Assembly (NCBI GenBank): GCA_031256755.1
Contig: JAIRPZ010000051.1
Location: 1-6,776, forward strand
Direction: 5' to 3'
DNA length: 6,776 nt
Source of the DNA: Planctomycetaceae bacterium
Lineage (GTDB): Bacteria > Planctomycetota > Planctomycetia > Pirellulales > Thermoguttaceae
The stretch's first letter is position 1. Each line of letters begins with the position of its first letter. This document shows positions 1 to 5,117 of the stretch, piece by piece. The position numbers and the translations under genes are program-made. Under the pieces are notes generated by a model, which did not search any database, was not told the origin of the DNA, and saw nothing but the letters and a program-made list of their open reading frames with translations.

Positions 1-114
1 TTCGGTGAGGTGAATCATCGCCTCGAAAAAGATTTTGTTGTCGATTTTAACATTACCCCGCTGCTTCGGAAGCAAGTGTTTTATCTGTTCGTAGTGTGCG
101 TGTGTCCATTCCAT
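1..114 (-). CDS. IS5-family transposase, N-terminal fragment (runs off left edge)
   Basis: The first 38 codons of a protein starting at an ATG (112-114) are visible; the frame stays open to the window edge. It begins MEWTHAHYEQIKHLLPKQRG and continues with NVKIDNKIFFEAMIHLTE. The pattern of an aromatic residue, a short helix, 'LLPKQRG' or similar, and then a basic/Asn-Asp stretch leading into a hydrophobic helix is typical of the N-terminal helical domain (DUF4096-like) of IS5-family transposases. The DDE catalytic residues would lie beyond the window, so completeness cannot be judged. There is no Shine-Dalgarno sequence before the ATG. It lies 52 nt downstream of the atpB stop, on the same strand. 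The family call rests on recalled motif similarity over a short stretch, so a non-transposase protein is possible but less likely. Confidence 0.75.
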   Translation of the reverse strand, partial: MEWTHAHYEQIKHLLPKQRGNVKIDNKIFFEAMIHLTE

Positions 115-166
115 TACGAAATATAAATTTATAAATAAAATATGGCAAGAATAATGTCAACACGAC
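115..166 (-). mobile_element. Probable left-over end of the IS5-type element (noncoding, AT-rich)
   Basis: These 52 bases between atpB and the transposase start are very AT-rich. In minus-strand reading they begin GTCGTGTTGACATTATTC just after the atpB TAG stop. A short GTGTTGAC-type end would suit an insertion-sequence terminus, and the stop context CTAG is a target type used by some IS5 relatives. The opposite end of the element is outside the window, so neither the terminal inverted repeat nor the target duplication can be confirmed. The exact boundary is inferred. Confidence 0.4.
128..160 (-). promoter_or_regulatory. Possible transposase promoter
   Basis: In minus-strand reading there is a perfect TTGACA (-35) at 160-155. 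Candidate -10 boxes are weak: TATTTA at 137-132 with a 17-bp spacer, or TATAAA at 133-128 with a long 21-bp spacer. This would place a start shortly before the transposase ATG. Only the -35 box is convincing, and it may simply be part of the element's end. Confidence 0.3.
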
Positions 167-176
167 CTAGTGTTGA
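157..176. repeat. 7-bp inverted repeat across the atpB stop codon
   Basis: TCAACAC (157-163) and GTGTTGA (170-176) are perfect complements around a 6-base loop that contains the atpB stop codon. In the minus-strand transcript it would form a hairpin, but no run of T follows, so it is a poor intrinsic terminator. One arm lies in the last codons of atpB, the other in the presumed insertion-element end. Confidence 0.5.
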
Positions 177-994
177 TGGATAGACATACCGATATAAACC
201 GAAGTGAGAAACGTAAAAATATACGCCTGCAAAAATGCGACAAATAGTTCAAGAAAACTGATCGCCACCGAAGCGGCAAACGATAGCAGCGTCACCGGAA
301 TCCAGCAGAAAACCGACCATGCCGCCATCGGAATAAATGCCAGAAAAACCGCCAGCATCAAATGTCCGCCGAACATATTCGCCATAAGACGAATACACAA
401 CGAAAAATGTTTGACGAAAAAACTGAACACTTCTAGAACAAATAATATCGGACTCAACACTGCCGCCAGATTGATCGGACCAACCTTTCCTTCAATATGC
501 GGCACCATTCCGAGCCAAAAACCGGAAAAACCATGCCGGAAAATACCGGTTGCAATCACGAGCGTTAACGTACACAACGCCAAAACTGCCGTTACGGTTA
601 CAGAACCGGTGGGCGATCCCATCCATGGCAGCATACCGCCGAGATTACAGAACAGCACGAAAAAAAAGAGTGTCCAGAGATACGGAACGTAAGGAGCCGC
701 ATCTTTCGCACTCCCGATAGACGGCACAATGACCTGATCCTTAATATAAAGGAGAAACACCTCGATCATGTTCCAAAATCGTCCCTTTGCGGGCATTCCG
801 CCGCGGAGTTTGCCCGCCATCGGAATAAAAACGGCAAGCATCAGGACTGCCGCCGCCATTTCGATCAGCACAAACTTCGTCATCCCGATATTCACAAGGG
901 ATTCCGGGATGTGCCAGTGTCCCCACGGAAAGTGGAAATAATCAGTATCTTTTACGTGACCTGCAAGGTCATTGACATTAATTCCGCCAGCCAT
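167..994 (-). CDS. atpB: F-type ATP synthase subunit a (Fo, proton channel)
   Basis: This is the 275-residue membrane subunit a, which forms the two proton half-channels next to the c-ring. The signature segment LCIRLMANMFGGHLMLAV holds the essential arginine (R202, equivalent to E. coli R210). The last helix has the conserved glutamine in FLQAYIFTFL (Q256, E. coli Q252). Position 211 is His and position 249 is Glu, the reverse of the Glu219/His245 pair of E. coli; this swap is known in other lineages, including mitochondria. Several hydrophobic helices are evident (about 40-60, 103-122, 131-151, 176-200, 204-224, 228-270). The ATG at 994 gives a soluble N-terminal stretch of usual length; no Shine-Dalgarno sequence precedes it. 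It is the last gene of the c-b-a cluster. The C-terminus (GMSIHQH) looks complete, so the adjacent insertion element has not visibly truncated it. Confidence 0.97.
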   Translation of the reverse strand: MAGGINVNDLAGHVKDTDYFHFPWGHWHIPESLVNIGMTKFVLIEMAAAVLMLAVFIPMAGKLRGGMPAKGRFWNMIEVFLLYIKDQVIVPSIGSAKDAAPYVPYLWTLFFFVLFCNLGGMLPWMGSPTGSVTVTAVLALCTLTLVIATGIFRHGFSGFWLGMVPHIEGKVGPINLAAVLSPILFVLEVFSFFVKHFSLCIRLMANMFGGHLMLAVFLAFIPMAAWSVFCWIPVTLLSFAASVAISFLELFVAFLQAYIFTFLTSVYIGMSIHQH

Positions 995-1028
995 TGTTCA
1001 TTTTGAAAGGTTGATAGTTGTGATAGGA

Positions 1029-1051
1029 AAAAATTACCGGATTATACCGGT
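1029..1051 (-). terminator. Terminator-like hairpin between atpF and atpB
   Basis: Just after the atpF stop, the minus strand reads ACCGG, a 6-base loop TATAAT, CCGGT, then AATTTTTT. The 5-bp GC-rich stem (arms at 1036-1040 and 1047-1051) followed by six T resembles a weak intrinsic terminator or attenuator. Because atpB follows directly, it would act as a partial terminator or an RNA-processing or stability element. The loop also spells a perfect -10 hexamer, but no -35 box lies at suitable spacing. Confidence 0.4.
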
Positions 1052-1054
1052 GCG

Positions 1055-1693
1055 TTAAAGGTTTACCGTTCTTCGTTCTGTGTTATCTGCGCGGGTAAAT
1101 TCTTCGAGGGCGGCATCGATCAAACTGCGGTGCTGTTCCGGTTTGATCGATGCCCGGATCATTTTTCCGGCAAGATTGGCTGCCAGCACCGCACTTCGTT
1201 CTGCAATGCTTTGCAGTGCGGAAACAGTCGCACTTTCAATTTCTTTCGTGGCACGGCTGCGTTCCTGATCGGCGGCTTCACGGGCTTTCGCTGCAATATC
1301 TTCGGCTTGCCGCAGCGCATCTTTTTTCGCATTTTCGATAATCAGACGAACCTCGTCCTTCGCTCTGTCTAATTTCTCCTGATATTGCTTCAAAAGGACT
1401 TTCGCTTCTTCGTTCTGCTGCTGTGCCGAAGCGATTTTGTCCAAAATGCCTTGCTCACGGTCATCCAACGCTTTGGCAATCGGACCAAAACCGAGTTTGT
1501 ACAGGATACCGAAAACGGTTAGAAAAATGATAAGCGTCCACAAAGCGGTATTGGTTGCCCACTCCATCGGGTTCAAACTGGTTTCGCCGCCGTGTGAGGC
1601 AGTACCGGAAATAGGATCGGAAGTACCGGCGAACACGAAACCGGTCGCACCGGCAATCAGTAAAAAGGCAAACAAGGCTGCGTATCGGGTCAT
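1055..1693 (-). CDS. atpF: F-type ATP synthase subunit b (Fo peripheral stalk)
   Basis: With the ATG at 1693 the protein has 212 residues. It has an N-terminal hydrophobic leader (about 5-22, ending FVFAG) that looks like a signal peptide. A transmembrane helix follows at about 48-66 (NTALWTLIIFLTVFGILYKL), then a long charged, Ala-rich coiled coil (about 72-165) typical of the peripheral-stalk b subunit, and a C-terminal region that would contact delta. The motif GFGPIAKALDDRE after the membrane helix is characteristic. An in-frame TTG at 1711 would add six residues (MISDQI); I prefer the ATG because it puts the basic residue directly before the hydrophobic leader, but neither start has a Shine-Dalgarno sequence. 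E. coli b is about 156 residues, so this one is longer, mostly through the leader and the linker before the membrane helix. It lies 60 nt before atpB and 92 nt after atpE. Confidence 0.95.
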   Translation of the reverse strand: MTRYAALFAFLLIAGATGFVFAGTSDPISGTASHGGETSLNPMEWATNTALWTLIIFLTVFGILYKLGFGPIAKALDDREQGILDKIASAQQQNEEAKVLLKQYQEKLDRAKDEVRLIIENAKKDALRQAEDIAAKAREAADQERSRATKEIESATVSALQSIAERSAVLAANLAGKMIRASIKPEQHRSLIDAALEEFTRADNTERRTVNL

Positions 1694-1745
1694 GATTTGG
1701 TCAGAGATCAAAAGGGAATAAAGGGAGAAACGGGCGGAGAACTAC

Positions 1746-1771
1746 AGCAAGCGGAACACTCACCGCCTGCT
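1746..1771 (-). promoter_or_regulatory. Intercistronic stem-loop between atpE and atpF
   Basis: AGCA-a-GCGG (1746-1754) pairs with CCGC-c-TGCT (1763-1771), giving a 9-position stem with one central mismatch around an 8-base loop, in the 92-nt gap after atpE. No T-run follows on the minus strand, so it is not an intrinsic terminator. A stable hairpin here could shield the 3' end of a processed atpE message, which would favour the high c-subunit copy number. That role is inferred. Confidence 0.45.
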
Positions 1772-1785
1772 GCATACCGCTCATT

Positions 1786-2124
1786 TTATAGGAACAAACA
1801 CAAAATGCAAATGACGAGGGCAAACAGAGCCAACCCTTCGACAAGAGCAGCGGCAATGAACATGATGGTGGTCAATTTTCCCTGCATTTCGGGCTGTCGG
1901 GCGGAAGCATCAATGACGCTGGCACCGATGAGTCCGATGCCGATACCGCCGCCGATGGCTGCCAGACCGGCACCGATACCGACTCCCAGATAGCCGAGCG
2001 AATCTTTGGTAACGAGTGAGGCGGCATCGCCTTCCGCAGCAAATACGGCTGCCGGAGCAAAAACAAGGGAAAAAACAAAGCAAAGAACAGCGATTCGGGA
2101 AATTTTACGCAAATTCGTCTTCAT
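1786..2124 (-). CDS. atpE: F-type ATP synthase subunit c (Fo rotor ring)
   Basis: The 112-residue product is the c subunit with an N-terminal leader. Residues 1-29 (basic start, hydrophobic core, PAAVFA then AEG) look like a cleavable signal peptide, which would leave about 83 residues, the usual c size. The first helix is Gly-rich (GVGIGAGLAAIGGGIGIGLIG, about 47-67). The polar loop has the conserved RQP (76-78), and the second helix carries the ion-binding Glu in AALVEGLAL (E96). Gly follows this Glu and no Gln occupies the helix-1 position used in sodium-binding rings, so proton coupling is likely. The ATG at 2124 is preceded by AGGAG with a 10-base spacer, the only clear Shine-Dalgarno site in the window. 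It is first in the c-b-a cluster. Confidence 0.96.
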   Translation of the reverse strand: MKTNLRKISRIAVLCFVFSLVFAPAAVFAAEGDAASLVTKDSLGYLGVGIGAGLAAIGGGIGIGLIGASVIDASARQPEMQGKLTTIMFIAAALVEGLALFALVICILCLFL

Positions 2125-2134
2125 ACGGGAATAT

Positions 2135-2139
2135 CTCCT
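2135..2139 (-). promoter_or_regulatory. Shine-Dalgarno site of atpE
   Basis: On the minus strand AGGAG lies 10 bases before the atpE ATG. None of the other visible starts (atpF, atpB, asnS, the propeller gene, the transposase) has such a site, so this one probably marks strong translation of the multi-copy c subunit. Confidence 0.7.
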
Positions 2140-2189
2140 GTTAAAAAAGGGTTGTAAAAGCGGGGGTTAGGTTATTTCGACTGTTTACC

Positions 2190-2218
2190 GCTGCCGCCGA
2201 CTCCGGGCAGCAACCCGG
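2190..2218 (-). promoter_or_regulatory. Two overlapping, mutually exclusive hairpins in the atpE leader
   Basis: CCGGG (2203-2207) pairs with CCCGG (2214-2218) around a 6-base loop. Alternatively GGCAGC (2206-2211) pairs with GCTGCC (2190-2195), extendable by two G-U pairs, around a 10-base loop. The two stems share bases and cannot form together. They lie near the 5' end of the predicted atp transcript, about 65-95 nt before the start codon. A regulatory role is inferred. Confidence 0.35.
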
Positions 2219-2230
2219 AAAACGTCCCCC

Positions 2231-2258
2231 ATTATACCAGAGGAAAAATAAAAAACAA
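2231..2258 (-). promoter_or_regulatory. Promoter of the atpE-atpF-atpB cluster
   Basis: On the minus strand TATAAT (2236-2231) is preceded by TGG, an extended -10 element, and 16 bases further up by TTGTTT (2258-2253), a half-matching -35. Transcription would begin near 2224, leaving a leader of about 100 nt before atpE. An A/T-rich tract surrounds the spacer. This is the best sigma-70-like promoter in the window. Confidence 0.6.
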
Positions 2259-2523
2259 CCGGCTGGGCAGAAACGGCAAAGGGCTTTTTTTCTTTTTGCC
2301 ATTCGTCTCTGGCTTCATTAATCTGTTCTACTGCGTGAATGACTTTTTCTATAAAAGTGCAAGAATTTTGTTACAATCGGAAAAATACTTCCCGCCAAAC
2401 GATTACTGCGGCTTTTCAAACATACAAGACTCGCATAATGGGATAGCGATACACTAATTTCCTTCTATAATCTTAATGAATTGCATCAACATACAAACCT
2501 CTTTCGCGGTCTGCACGCAACGC

Positions 2524-2552
2524 TTGCAAATCCGGTCCATTCGTGGTACACT
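2524..2552 (+). promoter_or_regulatory. Candidate asnS promoter
   Basis: TTGCAA (2524-2529), a 17-base spacer ending in TGG, and TACACT (2547-2552) make a moderate sigma-70-like promoter with an extended -10 (four of six matches in each box). Transcription would start near 2559, about 100 nt before the asnS ATG. A perfect TATAAT at 2466-2471 and an extended TACAAT at 2372-2377 are alternatives, but both lack a -35 box. Confidence 0.4.
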
Positions 2553-2660
2553 CAAAAAAGACGGTTTCAGCCCCGATCATCGAAGATAAAAACCGATGCA
2601 AAATCATCAAAAATCGATGAAATTCCCCTGAACTTGTCAAACCCCATCCACTTAAAAACA

Positions 2661-4061
2661 ATGCCTTACGCAAAAATTACCGTTGCCCAAGCCCGAAAAA
2701 CCGAGTCCGTTGGGAAATTTGTCCTTTTGCAGGGCTGGGTACGCACCCGGCGCGACTCCAAAGCCGGTTTCAGTTTCGTTGAAATCAACGACGGTTCTTC
2801 TTTCGGTAATGTCCAAGTATTTGTCCCGAAGGAATTGCCGAATTACGAATCGGATATCAAACAAATCACTGCCGGCAGTTCTGTTGCTGTTAAAGGGCTG
2901 GTCAAAGAATCGCCCGGTCAGGGACAGGCAACCGAAATCGAAGCCAAGGAAATTGAACTCATCGGCACAGCCGATGCGGCAGCATATCCGTTGCAAAAGA
3001 AAGGACACTCCCTCGAATTCCTGCGGTCAATCGCCCATCTTCGGGCACGTACCAACACTTTCGGTGCCGTTGCCAGAGTACGGAACCGCGTCAGTTTTTC
3101 GATACATCAATTCTTTCAGGAAAACGGTTTTTTTTACGTTCATACACCGATTATTACCGCTTCGGACTGCGAAGGTGCCGGACAAATGTTCCGCGTTTCA
3201 ACTCTCGACCCGGACAATCTGCCGAAGGACAGTCAGGACAAAACCGATTTCACAAAAGATTTTTTCGGCAAACCGGCTTCGCTTACCGTCAGCGGACAGT
3301 TGAATGTGGAAACCTACGCTCACGGTTTGAGCAAAGTTTATACTTTCGGACCCACTTTTCGGGCGGAGAATTCCAACACGTCCCGGCATGCCGCCGAATT
3401 CTGGATGATCGAACCGGAAATCGCCTTCTGTGTCCTCGAAGAAAACATGGATTGGGCTGAAAAGTTTCTGAAACGTTTAATCACCGATATTCTTCGGGAT
3501 TGTGCCGATGATATTGCGTTTTTCAACGACCAATACGACAAGACGCTTCGGGAAACGCTGGAACACGTGTTGAACAGTCCGTTTATCCGGCTTTCTTATA
3601 CGGAAGCAGTGGCGATTCTGAAAGCATCCGGCAGAAAGTTTGAATACAAAGTTGATTGGGGAACAGATTTGCAGAGCGAACATGAGCGGTATCTGACCGA
3701 GGAACATTTCAAGAGTCCGGTAATTTTGTACAATTATCCGAAGGATATTAAAGCGTTTTACATGAAATTGAACGAAGACGGTAAAACGGTTCGGGCAATG
3801 GACGTGTTAGTGCCGAAGGTCGGAGAGATCATTGGCGGCAGCGAGCGGGAATGGAACCTCGATGTACTGGAAAAGCGGATGCTGGAGTTGAAACTGAACC
3901 CGGAAGATTACCGCTGGTATTTGGACTTGCGTCGTTACGGTAGTGTACCGCACAGCGGTTTCGGTCTGGGTTTGGAACGGGCATTGATGTTTATCACCGG
4001 CATCGGCAACATTCGGGACGTGCTGCCTTTCCCAAGAACGCCGGGCAGTTGCGAATTTTAA
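2661..4061 (+). CDS. asnS: Asparaginyl-tRNA synthetase
   Basis: This class II aminoacyl-tRNA synthetase charges tRNA-Asn with asparagine in the cytoplasm. It has an N-terminal OB-fold anticodon-binding domain (about 18-102, starting GKFVLLQGWVRTRRDSKAGF). The catalytic domain follows with motif 1 around YVHTPIITASDCEGAG (159-174), motif 2 FRAENSNTSRHAAEF (233-247) and motif 3 GFGLGLERAL (433-442). The C-terminus PFPRTPGSCEF matches the typical AsnRS ending PFPRTPG. From the ATG at 2661 the protein has 466 residues, the same length as the E. coli enzyme, and homology begins right there (MPYAKITVAQ). The frame stays open upstream to a TTG at 2481, but those 60 residues look unlike any AsnRS. 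No Shine-Dalgarno sequence precedes the ATG. The AsnRS signature makes AspRS or LysRS unlikely. Confidence 0.97.
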   Translation: MPYAKITVAQARKTESVGKFVLLQGWVRTRRDSKAGFSFVEINDGSSFGNVQVFVPKELPNYESDIKQITAGSSVAVKGLVKESPGQGQATEIEAKEIELIGTADAAAYPLQKKGHSLEFLRSIAHLRARTNTFGAVARVRNRVSFSIHQFFQENGFFYVHTPIITASDCEGAGQMFRVSTLDPDNLPKDSQDKTDFTKDFFGKPASLTVSGQLNVETYAHGLSKVYTFGPTFRAENSNTSRHAAEFWMIEPEIAFCVLEENMDWAEKFLKRLITDILRDCADDIAFFNDQYDKTLRETLEHVLNSPFIRLSYTEAVAILKASGRKFEYKVDWGTDLQSEHERYLTEEHFKSPVILYNYPKDIKAFYMKLNEDGKTVRAMDVLVPKVGEIIGGSEREWNLDVLEKRMLELKLNPEDYRWYLDLRRYGSVPHSGFGLGLERALMFITGIGNIRDVLPFPRTPGSCEF

Positions 4062-4105
4062 GCGTTCATCCTTTAAGTGTTCACCACCTTTTGTAAAAGC
4101 CATCC

Positions 4106-5053
4106 ATGCAAAAAACGATCAACCTTATTTCCTTCCTGTTTTTATTTTTGTTTGCTGCTGCGGTGTCGGCGGACGATCCGATCAAACACAAAATGCTGTT
4201 GCTCGACGAGTCGCGGAAGCAGATCGTTTATGTGGATCAATATGAACCGGCAAACAATTGGATTTCCTTATCGGCTGACGGCGCACTTTGGGATGCTCAA
4301 CTCATCGGCGATCACAAAATCCTTGTTGCTGTTACGGATAAGGGCGGATACAGGGAGTACAATATCGGCGATTTGAAAAAAGCACCGGCAGAACGCAAAC
4401 CGGTCAGGGAAGTGACGGCGGCAAAATATAAATCGACCCAAAGTGCGATCCGCTTTCCCGACGGGCGCACAGTCATTGCGGTCAATGCCGGCAAGAACAG
4501 CATTTTTTACGTCTTCAACAAAAACGGCGAGGAAATCAATGCGATCAAACATTCCGGTATCCAAGGAGTCCGGCTTGTCCGCCGCTCTCCGCACGATACA
4601 CTGCTTGTCGGTGATCGCACAGGACGTGCTTGGGAAATTGATCTTGACGGAAAGGAAATCCGGTGTGTTGACGTACCGGGTTCCCATAGAAAATATATCT
4701 ATCAGGTCAAGGAGTTACCGAATGGTCATTGGCTTGCGGCAACGGGTTATGACTGCCGGATTCTCGAAATTGATAAGGAAAACAAAACGGTACGGACTCT
4801 CGGCGGCAATCCGGCACCGGAAGGATTGACGTATATTTTTTTCAGTAAGTTTCAGGTTTTACCGAATGGACACATCGTTGTTGCTACGTGGACGGGACAC
4901 GGTGCGGAAGACAGCAGGAAGGGACAGCAACTTGTTCAATTTGACAAGGAGGGGAAAGTTGTCTGGCAGTGGCACGATCCGGCTCTTGCCGGTTCGCTCA
5001 ACGGGGTCATCATTCTTGACGATCTTGATACGGCAAAATGGAACGAAGAATAA
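4106..5053 (+). CDS. Secreted beta-propeller protein of unknown function
   Basis: The 315-residue product starts with a signal peptide (about 1-22, hydrophobic core LISFLFLFLFAAA, likely cleavage after VSA). The rest is made of repeated short beta-strand units with turn motifs such as FPDGRTVIAV (about 117), LPNGHWLAAT (about 204) and LPNGHIVVAT (about 252). These alternate with strands like RAWEIDLDGKEI, RILEIDKENKTV and QLVQFDKEGKVVWQW. This is the pattern of PQQ/YVTN/arylsulfotransferase-type propellers, with about six blades. No catalytic residues can be named. It probably acts in the periplasm or outside the cell, perhaps in binding or as a scaffold; that is inferred from the fold. It begins 44 nt after the asnS stop with no terminator or Shine-Dalgarno sequence between, so it may be read from the asnS promoter, though a functional link is not evident. 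Confidence 0.8.
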   Translation: MQKTINLISFLFLFLFAAAVSADDPIKHKMLLLDESRKQIVYVDQYEPANNWISLSADGALWDAQLIGDHKILVAVTDKGGYREYNIGDLKKAPAERKPVREVTAAKYKSTQSAIRFPDGRTVIAVNAGKNSIFYVFNKNGEEINAIKHSGIQGVRLVRRSPHDTLLVGDRTGRAWEIDLDGKEIRCVDVPGSHRKYIYQVKELPNGHWLAATGYDCRILEIDKENKTVRTLGGNPAPEGLTYIFFSKFQVLPNGHIVVATWTGHGAEDSRKGQQLVQFDKEGKVVWQWHDPALAGSLNGVIILDDLDTAKWNEE

Positions 5054-5073
5054 GATGCAACAGTGTTCAATGT

Positions 5074-5110
5074 CTAAACGGTCTAACAATTGCAATAAGT
5101 TAAAGTTTAG
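5074..5110. terminator. Weak inverted repeat between convergent genes
   Basis: CTAAAC (5074-5079) pairs with GTTTAG (5105-5110), and inside it TAAC (5084-5087) pairs with GTTA (5099-5102). The stem is bulged and AT-rich and lies in the 64-bp gap between the convergent propeller and secretin-N-repeat genes. Its place suits a bidirectional terminator, but no T-run follows on either strand, so this is tentative. Confidence 0.25.
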
Positions 5111-5117
5111 GGGGATG

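Larger units (their letters stand above)
2125..2660. other. Divergent intergenic region between atpE and asnS
   Basis: This 536-bp stretch separates the minus-strand atp cluster from the plus-strand asnS. It holds the atp promoter and leader on the left and a candidate asnS promoter on the right. A GGCAAA/TTTGCC inverted repeat (2275-2280 with 2295-2300) encloses a T-rich tract. I see no tRNA fold, no convincing protein-coding frame and no T-box features such as a conserved antiterminator ahead of asnS. The 180 bases directly upstream of asnS happen to be open in its frame. Confidence 0.7.

Noticed and set aside
204..692. Plus-strand open frame of 162 codons opposite atpB
   Set aside because: It is the antisense shadow of a certain atpB gene; its composition is scattered and has no recognisable domain.
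1041..1046. TATAAT on the minus strand as an internal atpB promoter
   Set aside because: The hexamers at 16-18 bases upstream (CGGTAA, ACGGTA, AACGGT) do not resemble a -35 box, and the bases are better explained as the loop of the hairpin.
2275..2300. GGCAAA/TTTGCC inverted repeat with a T-rich centre, possible terminator
   Set aside because: The T-run is in the loop and not after the stem, and no gene ends nearby on either strand.
2466..2471. Perfect TATAAT as the asnS promoter
   Set aside because: No -35-like hexamer lies 16-18 bases upstream and there is no TG extension; such a hexamer is expected by chance in AT-rich DNA.
2553..2660. T-box or other riboswitch in the asnS leader
   Set aside because: No T-box sequence, terminator or antiterminator pair is visible; only short CATC/GATG pairings occur.
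2683..3303. Plus-strand open frame of 206 codons overlapping asnS
   Set aside because: It lies in another frame of asnS, whose protein is unambiguous across the region; no domain is seen.
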